Both the position numbers and the translations under genes were made by a program. 64,000 bases of DNA from Stutzerimonas xanthomarina (GTDB taxonomy: Bacteria > Pseudomonadota > Gammaproteobacteria > Pseudomonadales > Pseudomonadaceae): assembly GCF_003935375.1 (NCBI RefSeq), contig NZ_RHQM01000001.1:124001-188000 (forward strand). Direction: 5' to 3'. The first letter of the stretch is position 1. Each line of letters starts with the position of its first letter. The notes under the pieces were generated by a model. The model made no database searches. It was not told the DNA's origin and was given only the letters and a program-made list of their open reading frames with translations. Shown here piece after piece: positions 28,194 through 37,206 of this stretch.

Positions 28194-28969
28194 GCCGCCA
28201 CCTTGCCCTGCGCGACGCATTCGCCCTGTTGCCAGAGACTCCATTGACCGGGCTCGTGCAGGGTCCATTGCTCGTTATTGGTCAGCGGTTCGGTCGCCAG
28301 CACGGTGACGACATCGTCAGGGGTGGTTTCGGCATGGAAGTTCACCGTCAGCTCGGCGTCTCTGAGTTGAGCAGGGCCGAACGGGGCGCGCCGGGTGATT
28401 TCCGCAAGCTTGGTGCTGCAGAAGCTGAACAACCATTCACCGTTGCTCAGCAGGCAATTGAACACGCCCTTGCGGCGATACTCGTTGCAGGCGCCGAGCA
28501 ACACGGGCAGCAGGCTCTGCGGGTCGCAACGGTCAGGGAAATCCAGTCGGATGCGGTTCAGCAGGTCGCAGAAGGCGCGCTCGCTATCGGTGTCGCCGAC
28601 CGGGCGATAGATGCCCTTGCCAGGCTCGAAGTCCGAAAGCTGACCATTGTGCGCGAAGCACCAGTGCTGCCCCCAGAGTTCGCGGACGAAGGGGTGGGTA
28701 TTGACCAGGGAAACATTGCCGACATTAGCGTGACGAATGTGGCCGATCACCACTTCGCTCTTGATCAGGTAGCGCTGCACCATCTTCGCCACCTCGGATT
28801 CGCAGCTGGCGACGGGGTCCTGAAACAACCGCAAGCCGCGCCCCTCATAGAAGGCGATACCCCAGCCATCCTTGTGTGGGCCGGTCTTGCCGCCCCGCTG
28901 CATCAGACCGGTGAAGCTGAAAACGATATCGGTTGGAACATTGGCGCTCATGCCCAGCAGCTCGCACAT
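28187..28969 (-). CDS. Class II glutamine amidotransferase (YafJ-like)
   Basis: 260-residue Ntn-hydrolase of the YafJ/EgtC group. The mature nucleophile is Cys2 (MCELLGMSANVPTD); GGKTGPHKDGWGIAFYEG and IGHIRHANVGNVSLVNTHPF are the glutaminase signatures, and WCFAHNGQLSDF carries the oxyanion Asn-Gly. A synthase partner domain is absent, so the acceptor of the ammonia, or simple gamma-glutamyl hydrolysis, is unknown. It sits in the middle of a three-gene leftward operon. Confidence 0.88.
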   Translation of the reverse strand: MCELLGMSANVPTDIVFSFTGLMQRGGKTGPHKDGWGIAFYEGRGLRLFQDPVASCESEVAKMVQRYLIKSEVVIGHIRHANVGNVSLVNTHPFVRELWGQHWCFAHNGQLSDFEPGKGIYRPVGDTDSERAFCDLLNRIRLDFPDRCDPQSLLPVLLGACNEYRRKGVFNCLLSNGEWLFSFCSTKLAEITRRAPFGPAQLRDAELTVNFHAETTPDDVVTVLATEPLTNNEQWTLHEPGQWSLWQQGECVAQGKVAAC

Positions 28970-29004
28970 GCGTCATCTCCGCTCGGTTTCTGTGAATCGC
29001 TCGA

Positions 29005-29475
29005 CTAGAGCCTGGGTTCGGTGCGCATCCGCCCGCGTGACGGCGTGTAGTCCAGCTCGTCATCGCTGTCATCTTCCATGCGTTCGCGCAGCGTCCGGCT
29101 GTCCTCGGCTTCGTCCGCAGTGTCGCGGCGGCGTCGATACTTTCGCTCGATCGGCCAGCGTATGGCGACGAGCAGCAGATACAGGCCGAACGCGATCAGC
29201 CCGTACATGGCCAGATCCGCCACGGCGCGCCAGGCGTTGTTGCCCATCTGGAAGATCATGTCCATGGCGGTAATGGCCACCGCTGGCGCGAAGAGTTCCT
29301 TCGCCGGGTCAACGATGGTCGGCGTGAACAGCAACACAGCCGCGATCAGTCGTAGCGGCTCGCGCAACCAGCGCCACATTCCGCGCGTCACCCGGAACCA
29401 GAACAGCAGGCATCCCAGCGCGGCTATCCCGTAGAGAGCCCAGGCGAGCGAGTAATCGGAGTCGAACATCAGCAT
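29005..29475 (-). CDS. Conserved membrane protein, function unknown
   Basis: 156-residue protein with an N-terminal membrane segment (YSLAWALYGIAALGCLLFWF), two further hydrophobic segments (LIAAVLLFTPTIV and LAMYGLIAFGLYLLLVAI) and a long acidic, Arg-rich cytoplasmic tail (EDDSDDELDYTPSRGR). I know similar proteins only as conserved Pseudomonas hypotheticals. The ATG at 29475 was preferred over an upstream one because the extra residues are not conserved in character. It lies 35 bp before yafJ on the same strand. Confidence 0.6.
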   Translation of the reverse strand: MLMFDSDYSLAWALYGIAALGCLLFWFRVTRGMWRWLREPLRLIAAVLLFTPTIVDPAKELFAPAVAITAMDMIFQMGNNAWRAVADLAMYGLIAFGLYLLLVAIRWPIERKYRRRRDTADEAEDSRTLRERMEDDSDDELDYTPSRGRMRTEPRL

Positions 29476-29744
29476 GGTGTTTTCTCGGTGACAGCCGTTC
29501 ACAACTGCCAGCGGCGGCTGGCCAGGCAACAGGGCGCATTCAGCGTCGCCACGGGCATGCTATGCGTCGCAGCGACAAGGGCGGCCATGATAGCAGCCTG
29601 TGTCCCTCAGCCGTCATCGATGGTGACAACAAGCCACTGGCGAAGGCCGAAGCAAGGTCGTATAAACCTCTTAAACGAGGGGTTATCCCCAAACATCGCC
29701 GGGACGGCTGCCTCAGGCAACCGGCAAGCAAGGAGAAACACGCC

Positions 29745-30185
29745 ATGCCCTACCAACACATACTGGTCGCCATCGACCTGACCGAAGAGTGCCATCCGGT
29801 CGTGGCTCGCGCCCAGGCGCTGGCCAGCACCTCGAATGCCAAGCTGAGCCTGGTGCACATCATCGAGCCGATGGCCATGGCCTTCGGCGGCGACGTGCCG
29901 ATGGACCTTTCGATGCTGCAACAACAGCAGTTCGACCAGGCACGCGAGCGCATGAACGGCTTCGCCGACAGCTACCCGGGCCTGGCACCGGAGAATCGCC
30001 ACCTCGCCTACGGACAGCCCCGCCAGGAAGTACACCGCCTGGCGAAGGAACAGGGCTGTGATCTGATCGTGGTCGGCAGCCATGGTCGCCACGGACTCGC
30101 CCTGCTGCTGGGGTCGACCGCCAACGACATCCTCCACGGCGCGCCGTGCGATGTACTGGCCGTGCGTTTGAAAAAGGCCGATTAG
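29745..30185 (+). CDS. Universal stress protein (UspA family)
   Basis: 146-residue cytoplasmic stress protein. The start MPYQHILVAIDLTEE and the ATP-binding signature VGSHGRHGLALLLGSTANDIL (G-x2-G-x9-G-S) are textbook Usp features, so it probably binds ATP. AAGGAG stands 10 bp before the ATG. TATAAA at 29661-29666 is a possible -10 box without a clear -35. In Pseudomonas such proteins rise under anaerobic or stationary conditions; no Anr site is seen here. Confidence 0.9.
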   Translation: MPYQHILVAIDLTEECHPVVARAQALASTSNAKLSLVHIIEPMAMAFGGDVPMDLSMLQQQQFDQARERMNGFADSYPGLAPENRHLAYGQPRQEVHRLAKEQGCDLIVVGSHGRHGLALLLGSTANDILHGAPCDVLAVRLKKAD

Positions 30186-30195
30186 CCAGGTCGCC

Positions 30196-30219
30196 GCGCA
30201 GGGTGAAGCCACTCTGCGC
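30196..30219. terminator. Stem-loop after the usp gene
   Basis: GCGCAGGGTG (30196-30205) pairs with CACTCTGCGC (30210-30219) through one G-T wobble and a 4-base loop, between convergent genes. There is no T-tract. Confidence 0.4.
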
Positions 30220-30231
30220 AAGCTGGCGAGG

Positions 30232-30924
30232 TCAGACCGCTTCGACGCCCTCGCCCGCACTCATCACCAACGGGCGGATCTTCTGCAGTTGCGTCTCGAG
30301 CGAATAGGTCAGGCTCGACGCCATGGAAAAGAAGGTCAGGAAGGCCTTGAGATTGGAGTCGGCGTGACAGGTATCGTGAATACGCTGCCAGAACGCCTGA
30401 TTGACCAGTTGCAGCTGCTGAAATGAACGCACCAGCCCGCGCAGTTCCCAGTCTGCATGGCGACCCTCGCGTAGGTTGAAATACTGCCGCGCCAGATAGA
30501 GCGATACCGCCCGCAAAACGAACTCGTTGTTGCTGGCAAATGGCAGATGCTGCTTGGCCATGGGCTTGAGTCCGCCGAGCACCGGGCAGGCGCTGGTCGC
30601 CATGATCACCCCGAGCAGTGCCCGCAGCCCCTCGTCCAGACCAACCTGCTTGGTGTACTCACGCTCCGGGGTGCGCACCCATACCAAGGCCTTCTTCACT
30701 GCCGGCAGGCCCTGGAAATCCTCGATCACCCGGTGCAGGTCGACCGCCGCCGGGCAATGGCTGAAATCGTCCTTGCTCAGTGGGCAATTCGAGCAGCGCT
30801 GATGCTCCAGACGGGTCCATTTCGGCGCCTGCGCGGCGACCTCCCTGTCGTACTCACGATCCAGCTCGATCCTGTAGCTGAAGTCGTGTTCATCATCCAG
30901 GGTAATGCGGTATTCGATTGCCAT
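30232..30924 (-). CDS. DUF6901-like protein, function unknown
   Basis: 230-residue cytoplasmic protein beginning MAIEYRITLDDEHDFSYRIEL and containing HQRCSNCPLSKDDFSHCPAAVDL, three cysteines that could bind metal, then a helical region (AFWQRIHDTCHADSNLKAFL). I recognise it as a conserved Pseudomonas family of unknown function, which I believe is called DUF6901. It converges on usp and is followed upstream by a 168-bp gap in which I see nothing before uup. Confidence 0.65.
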   Translation of the reverse strand: MAIEYRITLDDEHDFSYRIELDREYDREVAAQAPKWTRLEHQRCSNCPLSKDDFSHCPAAVDLHRVIEDFQGLPAVKKALVWVRTPEREYTKQVGLDEGLRALLGVIMATSACPVLGGLKPMAKQHLPFASNNEFVLRAVSLYLARQYFNLREGRHADWELRGLVRSFQQLQLVNQAFWQRIHDTCHADSNLKAFLTFFSMASSLTYSLETQLQKIRPLVMSAGEGVEAV

Positions 30925-31092
30925 TAACGCTCCATCATGACTGCATGATCCGATGCGGATACTTAACTACGCGCCAGCACGCCGGGCATTGATCCATCTC
31001 ATAAGCCGTGATGGGGAGCCGCATCGTCGGGCAGCGATTGGTGCGGCGCGGGCCCCAGCAACCCGCACCCCCTGCTCGTCAGTGTGGCGGGA

Positions 31093-33003
31093 TTACTCCT
31101 CCAGCTCTGCCCAGCGCTCCAGCAAGCCGTCCAGCTCCAGCTGCAGCGCTTCAAGGCGACTCAGCACCGCAGCGGTCACGTCTGCCGGCTGCTGATAGAA
31201 GGCCGGATCGGAGATCTGCGTCTGGAGCGCCTCGATAGCCTGTTCCGCCTCATCGATCTTGCCCGGCAAGGCCTCGAGCTCGCGCTGCAACTTGTAGGTG
31301 AGCTTCTTCTTCGCCGGCGCGACCTCGGCAGCTGCCGACGCGACCGAAGCCTGCTGCGCTTTCTTGGCGTCCTTCGTCTCGCCGCCGGACTCTGCAACAC
31401 CCAACAAACGCGGCGAACCACCCTGGCGCAACCAGTCCTGATAGCCACCAACGTATTCGCGTACCTCACCGCCGCGCTGGAACACCAAGGTGCTGGTGAC
31501 CACGTTGTCGAGAAAGGCCCGGTCGTGGCTCACCATCAATACGGTGCCCTGGAAACCGAGCAACACCTCTTCGAGCAACTCGAGAGTTTCCACGTCGAGG
31601 TCGTTGGTCGGTTCGTCGAGCACCAGCAGGTTGGCCGGCTTACTGAACAGCTTGGCCAGCAAGAGCCGTGCCCGCTCGCCTCCAGACAGCGCCTTGACCG
31701 GCGTCCGTGCCCACTGCGGGCTGAATAGGAAGTCGCCGAGATAGCTCAGGACATGACGATTCTGGCCATCGATGGTGATGAACTCACGTCCTTCGGCGAG
31801 GTTGTCGACCACGGTCTTTTCCAGCTCCAGCTGGTGACGCAATTGGTCGAAATACGCCACTTCGAGCTTGGTGCCGAACTCTATGGAACCGCTGCTCGGA
31901 TGAAGCTCGCCCAGCAGCAGCTTGAGCAAGGTGGTCTTGCCGGTACCGTTGGCACCGAGCAAGCCGATGCGATCGCCGCGCTGGATGACCATGGAGAAGT
32001 TCTTGATCAGCGGATCGCCGCCGACATGGGCGAACGTCACATCCTCGGCAACGATGACCTGCTTGCCGGACTTCTCAGCGGTTTCCACCTGGAAGGTTGC
32101 TTTGCCCTGCACGTTACGGCGCTCGCTGCGCTCGGCGCGCAGCGCCTTCAATGCCCGCACGCGGCCTTCATTGCGGGTACGCCGCGCCTTGATGCCCTGG
32201 CGAATCCACACCTCTTCCTGTGCCAGCTTCTTGTCGAACAGCGCATTGGCCGTTTCCTCAGCCGCCAACTGCTGCTCCTTGTGCACCAGGAAGCTTGCGT
32301 AGTCGCCATTCCAGTCGATCAGGTGGCCGCGGTCCAGTTCGAGGATGCGGGTCGCCAGGTTCTGCAGGAATGCCCGGTCGTGGGTGATGAACAGCACGGC
32401 ACCGTTGAAACCGGTAAGCGCCTCTTCCAGCCAGGCGATGGCACCGATATCCAGGTGGTTGGTGGGCTCGTCGAGCAACAGCAGATCCGGCTCGGACACC
32501 AGTGCCTGGGCCAGCAGCACGCGGCGGCGCCAGCCACCTGAGAGTTCGGCCAGGGTGCGGTCAGCCGGCAGCTGCAGGCGGCTCAGGGTGCTGTCGACCA
32601 GTTGCTGCAAGCGCCAGCCATCCTTCGCCTCAAGCGCCTGCTGCACATGCATGAGCTTCTCGAGATCGGCGTCGTTCTGGATGTTCTGGCTGAGGTGATG
32701 GTACTCGGCGAGCAGCTCGCCGACCCCGGCCAGGCCTTCAGCGACCACATCGAATACCGTGCGGTCGTCCGCTCGCGGGAGCTCCTGCGGCAGTTCGCCG
32801 ATCTTCAGCCCCGGGGCACGCCAGATCTCCCCGTCATCGGCGGCACGATCACCTTTGACCAGGCGCAGCATGCTGGATTTTCCGGTGCCATTACGGCCAA
32901 TGATGCAGACCCGCTCGCCTCGCGCGATTTGCCAGGACACGCCGTCCAGCAACGGCGTGGTGCCGTAGGCGAGAGATACATCGGTGAACTTGAGCAGGGT
33001 CAT
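31093..33003 (-). CDS. uup: ABC-F family ATPase Uup
   Basis: 636-residue soluble ATPase with two ABC cassettes (Walker A GRNGTGKSSM and GANGTGKTTL; signatures LSGGWRRR and LSGGERAR; Walker B LLLLDEPTNHLD and LLVLDEPTNDLD) joined by a linker and ending in the Uup-type coiled-coil domain (KKLTYKLQRELEALPGKIDEAEQA). Uup binds ribosomes or branched DNA and affects precise transposon excision. GGAGG precedes the ATG at 33003; the frame is open 81 bp more without homology. It is divergent from slt with 291 bp between starts; I see no further feature in that gap. Confidence 0.92.
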   Translation of the reverse strand: MTLLKFTDVSLAYGTTPLLDGVSWQIARGERVCIIGRNGTGKSSMLRLVKGDRAADDGEIWRAPGLKIGELPQELPRADDRTVFDVVAEGLAGVGELLAEYHHLSQNIQNDADLEKLMHVQQALEAKDGWRLQQLVDSTLSRLQLPADRTLAELSGGWRRRVLLAQALVSEPDLLLLDEPTNHLDIGAIAWLEEALTGFNGAVLFITHDRAFLQNLATRILELDRGHLIDWNGDYASFLVHKEQQLAAEETANALFDKKLAQEEVWIRQGIKARRTRNEGRVRALKALRAERSERRNVQGKATFQVETAEKSGKQVIVAEDVTFAHVGGDPLIKNFSMVIQRGDRIGLLGANGTGKTTLLKLLLGELHPSSGSIEFGTKLEVAYFDQLRHQLELEKTVVDNLAEGREFITIDGQNRHVLSYLGDFLFSPQWARTPVKALSGGERARLLLAKLFSKPANLLVLDEPTNDLDVETLELLEEVLLGFQGTVLMVSHDRAFLDNVVTSTLVFQRGGEVREYVGGYQDWLRQGGSPRLLGVAESGGETKDAKKAQQASVASAAAEVAPAKKKLTYKLQRELEALPGKIDEAEQAIEALQTQISDPAFYQQPADVTAAVLSRLEALQLELDGLLERWAELEE

Positions 33004-33294
33004 GACTACCTCCGGAAAACAGGGCGCGCAGTCTAACAGATCGCCATGGCCCACCCGCTGTGAGCAAGGCTTTATCAGCCGCACGGGGCTATCGCATCCG
33101 TTTGCTGTCGATGGCCACGCGAGCCATGGCAGGTACGCTCGTCGGAAGTCTGCCTTTGTTTGTTACGGGAGCTTAATGCGCGTTTAACTGCCCCGTGCGG
33201 CAGGCTAAGCTAGCCCCTGCGACAGGCCGATTGCGGCTGTGCCAAGGCGCAGCCGATCACCTGTCATCTCAAGCCCCCGTTTTACGGATGTACC

Positions 33295-35217
33295 ATGCGC
33301 GGCCGACTCTCCAGTTTGTGTTTCTGCCTGTTCGTTTCAACCCTCGGCCTGGATGCGTCCGCCGCCAGTCTCAGTCAGCAGCGCCAGTATTACGACCAGG
33401 CCAAGCAGGCCCTGGCCAAGGGCGACAGCGGCCCCTACCGGCGTTATTACAACGCCCTGCGCGACTACCCGCTCGAACCTTATCTCGCGTACGACGACCT
33501 GACCCATCGCCTGAAATCGGCCAGCAACCAGGAGGTGGAGAAGTTTCTTGCCGAGCACGGTGACCTGCCACAGATCAGCTGGATGAAGCTGCGTTGGCTG
33601 CGCCTTCTGGCCGCGCGCGGGGACTGGCAGACCTTCATCCGCTACTACGACCCGAAGATGAATTTCACCGAGCTCGACTGCCTGTTCGGCCAGTATCAGC
33701 TACGCAACGACCTGCCAGGTGCCGATGCCACGGCCGAGCGCCTTTGGCTGGTCGGCAAGTCGCAGCACAACGCCTGTGATCCCTTGTTCGAACTGTGGGA
33801 TATCAAAGGGTTGCTGACCGAAGAACGCCGCTGGAAGCGCACCAAGCTGGCAGTCGAGAGCGGTAACTACGGCGTGGCCAGCTATCTGGTCAAACGCCTG
33901 CCGACCCTGCAACCTCAGGGGCAGTTGATGATCGATGTCGCGCAGAAGCCGCAAATGCTTCGCCAGTCGGATCGCTTCGTGCCAACCAGCCCGGAAATGG
34001 CCGACGTCGTGTCGCTCGGATTGCGCCGCCTCGCCCGTCAGGACCCGGAGCAGGCGCTGAATCTGCTCGACGGCTACGCTCGGCGCTTCGCCTTCTCGGC
34101 CGAAGAGAAAGTCGCCATCGCCCGGCAGATCGGGCTGACGCTGGCCAAGCGTTTCGACGCACGTGCGCTGAAAGTGATGGCCGAATACGACCCCGAACTG
34201 CGTGACAACACCGTCAGCGAATGGCGCGCCCGGCTGCTGCTGCGCCTGGGCCAGTGGGATGACGCATACCGGCTTACCCAACGCTTCCCCGAAGACCTGG
34301 CCAATACCAATCGCTGGCGCTACTGGCAGGCACGCAGCCTGCAACTGGCCAAGCCCGAAAGCCAGCAAGCGGCACAGCTTTACCAGCCGGTTGCCAAGGA
34401 GCGGGACTTCTACGGCTTTCTTTCTGCCGACCGCATTCAGGCACCGTACAAGCTCAACCACCAGCCACTGGCGCTCGATAGCAAGGTCGTGCAAAAGGTG
34501 CGCAACACCGCTGGCATCCGCCGCGCGCTGGAATTTCACGACCGCGGGCAGATCGTCGATGGCCGCCGCGAGTGGTACCACGTCAGCCGTCTCTTTAGCA
34601 GGGACGAACTGGTGGCGCAGGCGCGGCTTGCCTATGAAAAGGAATGGTATTTCCCGGCGATCCGCACCATCAGCCAGGCGCAGTACTGGGACGACCTGGA
34701 CATCCGCTTTCCCATGGCCCACCGCAGCACGCTTATTCAGTCAGCCAGGGCCCGAGAGATTCACCCGAGCTGGGCATTCGCCATCACCCGCCAGGAAAGC
34801 GCGTTCATGGCCGACGCCCGCTCCCATGTCGGCGCCACTGGGCTGATGCAGCTGATGCCGGCCACGGCCAAGGAAACCGCGAGACGTTTCAATATCCCGC
34901 TGGCCTCACAGCAGCAGGTGCTCAACCCCAACACCAATATCCAGCTGGGCACCGCCTATCTGAGCCAGATCTACGGCCAGTTCAACGGCAACCGCGTGCT
35001 CGCCTCGGCCGCCTACAACGCCGGGCCGGGTCGCGTACGTCAATGGCTGCGCAACGCCGAGCACTTGTCATTCGATGTCTGGGTGGAAAGCATTCCGTTC
35101 GACGAAACCCGCCAGTACGTGCAGAACGTGCTGACCTACTCGGTCATCTACGGGCAGAAACTGAACTCGCCGCAACCGCTGGTGGAATGGCACGAGCGCT
35201 TCTTCGAATCTCAGTGA
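33295..35217 (+). CDS. slt: Soluble lytic murein transglycosylase Slt
   Basis: 640-residue periplasmic enzyme that cleaves peptidoglycan between MurNAc and GlcNAc, forming 1,6-anhydroMurNAc. A signal peptide (about residues 1-23, ending ASA) is followed by the long alpha-superhelical U/L domain and a C-terminal catalytic domain: the catalytic Glu near 501 in ITRQESAF, then GATGLMQLMPATAKETA and LASAAYNAGPGRVRQWL. Length fits E. coli Slt70 (645). It ends at a hairpin shared with the MOSC gene. Confidence 0.94.
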   Translation: MRGRLSSLCFCLFVSTLGLDASAASLSQQRQYYDQAKQALAKGDSGPYRRYYNALRDYPLEPYLAYDDLTHRLKSASNQEVEKFLAEHGDLPQISWMKLRWLRLLAARGDWQTFIRYYDPKMNFTELDCLFGQYQLRNDLPGADATAERLWLVGKSQHNACDPLFELWDIKGLLTEERRWKRTKLAVESGNYGVASYLVKRLPTLQPQGQLMIDVAQKPQMLRQSDRFVPTSPEMADVVSLGLRRLARQDPEQALNLLDGYARRFAFSAEEKVAIARQIGLTLAKRFDARALKVMAEYDPELRDNTVSEWRARLLLRLGQWDDAYRLTQRFPEDLANTNRWRYWQARSLQLAKPESQQAAQLYQPVAKERDFYGFLSADRIQAPYKLNHQPLALDSKVVQKVRNTAGIRRALEFHDRGQIVDGRREWYHVSRLFSRDELVAQARLAYEKEWYFPAIRTISQAQYWDDLDIRFPMAHRSTLIQSARAREIHPSWAFAITRQESAFMADARSHVGATGLMQLMPATAKETARRFNIPLASQQQVLNPNTNIQLGTAYLSQIYGQFNGNRVLASAAYNAGPGRVRQWLRNAEHLSFDVWVESIPFDETRQYVQNVLTYSVIYGQKLNSPQPLVEWHERFFESQ

Positions 35218-35241
35218 TGCGGCGGCTTTCAGGCAACCGAA

Positions 35242-35267
35242 CAGGCCTGCTCACTTGGGCAGGCCTG
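35242..35267. terminator. Stem-loop between slt and MOSC gene
   Basis: CAGGCCTGC (35242-35250) and its exact complement at 35259-35267 with an 8-base loop, in the 57-bp gap between two convergent genes. There is no T-run, so it is a weak or Rho-assisted terminator. Confidence 0.5.
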
Positions 35268-35274
35268 GCTGAAG

Positions 35275-36075
35275 TTACTCCAGCACTTCCGCCGGCATCC
35301 CCACCTCCAGCTCACCGGTGCCTTCGGCGATCAGGTTCTGACCGAAGAAGACACCGCCCTTCCCTTTGCGATATGTGAGCAGCGTATTCAGCGGTTCACG
35401 ATCGGGGTCGCGCTCGGCGGTGGACGGGTCAAGGGTGGGGATGACGCAGCGGGAACAGGGCTTGACGATGCGAAACGCCAACTGGCCGATGCGAATACGC
35501 GTCCAGCCGTCCTCGGCATAAGGCTCCGTACCACTGATGACCAGGTTCGGGCGAAACCGCAACATTTCAAGCGGGCGCCCCACGCGGCGAATCAGGTCGT
35601 CCAGAGAGCCCTGACCGATCAGCAGAAAGGGAAATCCATCGCTGAATGCAGTGCGCTCGCCCAGCCTTGCGTAGTCAAGATCGACTTGAATGCCGTCGTC
35701 TTCGGGCAGATACACCAGACGGCAGGGCTGACCGAGAAAATCCGTCAGCCAGGCCGCTGCGGCATCGCCGGCATCAGGCACCACGGCATTGGAACTCCAG
35801 ATCTGCACGCAGCGCATTACCTTGGCATCCGGCACGGCAACCAGCAGCTCCTGCATGCCTGGCGCAGTCAGCCGCAGCGCGGTTTCGCCATCCCAGTGCG
35901 CCTGTAAAAGCGCCATTGTGGGTACGGCACGCTGGGTAAGAAAGCGACCTGTGCCGGCTGCAACCACCATCCAGCGCCGATCACCGACCAGACCCAGCGC
36001 GTCACTCGCGCATTGCTGCAGCGCTTCGCCAGCGGCCGATTTGAGGGGGAAGCGATAGAGCGAGGAGAGATGCAT
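35275..36075 (-). CDS. MOSC-domain protein (YcbX/mARC-like)
   Basis: 266-residue protein with the N-terminal MOSC barrel (MHLSSLYRFPLKSAAGEAL, GDRRWMVV) and the MOSC domain: RFRPNLVISGTEPYAEDGW and the molybdenum-ligand cysteine in VKPCSRCVIPTLD. Relatives use molybdenum cofactor to reduce N-hydroxylated compounds; E. coli YcbX also carries a ferredoxin domain, which is absent here. Redox partner unknown. Confidence 0.88.
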   Translation of the reverse strand: MHLSSLYRFPLKSAAGEALQQCASDALGLVGDRRWMVVAAGTGRFLTQRAVPTMALLQAHWDGETALRLTAPGMQELLVAVPDAKVMRCVQIWSSNAVVPDAGDAAAAWLTDFLGQPCRLVYLPEDDGIQVDLDYARLGERTAFSDGFPFLLIGQGSLDDLIRRVGRPLEMLRFRPNLVISGTEPYAEDGWTRIRIGQLAFRIVKPCSRCVIPTLDPSTAERDPDREPLNTLLTYRKGKGGVFFGQNLIAEGTGELEVGMPAEVLE

Positions 36076-36155
36076 GCGGCGCCTCCTGAGGGGAAGCGCA
36101 GCAGCATATCAGGGCTCGACTGCGATGTTCAGCAGCCGACAGAGCGAGGGACTGA

Positions 36156-37088
36156 TCAGTCCTGCTCTTCCATTTTCAGACGGTCCTGGATCACGTCCAC
36201 GAGCTTTTCCGGCTGGAACTTGGAAAGGAAGTTATCGCAACCGACTTTCTGCACCATCGCCAGGTTGAAACTGCCCGACAGCGAAGTGTGCAGCACCACG
36301 TACAGATCACGCAGGCGCGGGTCATGGCGAATTTCCGTGGTCAGGCGATAGCCATCCATCTCCGGCATTTCGGCGTCGGTGAAGACCATCAGCAACTTGT
36401 CGGTCAGCACCTCGCCGGCATCGGCCCAGGCCTTGAGCATGTTCAGGCCCTTCAGTCCGTCGCTGGCAGTGTGGACCTTAATGCCGAGCTGGCTGAGCGT
36501 TTCGCGCAGCTGCGCGAGGGCCACGGTGGAGTCATCCACGCACAGCACTTCGCGACCCCGGGCGCGCTCGAGCAGCGGATCGGCCAGGCGCTCGGCGGAA
36601 ATACTGGTGTCGTAAGGCACGATCTCGGCAAGCACCTTTTCCACATCGATCACTTCAACCAGCTCGTTATCGACCTTGGTGATCGACGTGAGGTAGTGCT
36701 GACGACCGGCCGTGCTTGGCGGCGGCATCACCTCCTCCCAGTTGAGGTTGACGATACGATCCACACCGCCAACGAGAAACGCCTGCACGGTACGGTTGTA
36801 TTCGGTAACGATGATGGTGCTGCGCTCATCCGGCACCAGCGGGCGAAGGCCGATGGCTCGCGAAAGGTCCACCACCGGCAGCGTCTGCCCTCGCAGGTTG
36901 ACCACGCCGCAAACCGAGCTGTGGCGGTGCGGCATCAGGGTCATCTTTGGCAACTGGACGACTTCCTGCACCTTGAAGACGTTGATGGCAAACTTCTGCC
37001 GCCCGCCGAGCCGGAACATGAGAATCTCCAGGCGATTCTGCCCCACAAGACGGGTACGTTGATCGACTGAATCGAGAATGCCGGCCAT
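36156..37088 (-). CDS. cheV: Chemotaxis coupling protein CheV
   Basis: 310-residue fusion of a CheW-like domain (residues about 15-160: FAINVFKVQEVVQLPKMT, CGVVNLRGQTLPVVDL) and a CheY-like receiver (VLCVDDSTVALAQLRETL, phospho-acceptor in VFTDAEMPEMDGY, conserved Lys in FLSKFQPEKL). It couples chemoreceptors to CheA and is itself a phosphate sink. No other chemotaxis gene is nearby, as is common for Pseudomonas cheV copies. Confidence 0.93.
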   Translation of the reverse strand: MAGILDSVDQRTRLVGQNRLEILMFRLGGRQKFAINVFKVQEVVQLPKMTLMPHRHSSVCGVVNLRGQTLPVVDLSRAIGLRPLVPDERSTIIVTEYNRTVQAFLVGGVDRIVNLNWEEVMPPPSTAGRQHYLTSITKVDNELVEVIDVEKVLAEIVPYDTSISAERLADPLLERARGREVLCVDDSTVALAQLRETLSQLGIKVHTASDGLKGLNMLKAWADAGEVLTDKLLMVFTDAEMPEMDGYRLTTEIRHDPRLRDLYVVLHTSLSGSFNLAMVQKVGCDNFLSKFQPEKLVDVIQDRLKMEEQD

Positions 37089-37148
37089 TTCCAGGCTCCT
37101 TGGGAAAACATGGTAAAAGGCATATCGGCCGGATGCTCCAACGCTTTA

Positions 37149-37183
37149 TGCGACGCAGCGTGTTTTTTATGCCGCGCGTCGCA
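37149..37183. other. Inverted repeat between yegS and cheV
   Basis: TGCGACGC (37149-37156) and GCGTCGCA (37176-37183) flank 19 bases that include a TTTTTT run. It lies downstream of the lipid kinase gene on the minus strand and upstream of cheV, so it may be a weak terminator or a cheV leader structure. Confidence 0.3.
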
Positions 37184-37206
37184 ACCGTCGGAATGGCAAA
37201 CAGGGG

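Noticed and set aside
37149-37183. Inverted repeat between yegS and cheV as a strong terminator
   Set aside because: The stem is 8 bp with a 19-base loop and the T-run is inside the loop rather than after the stem, so I list it only as a weak structure.
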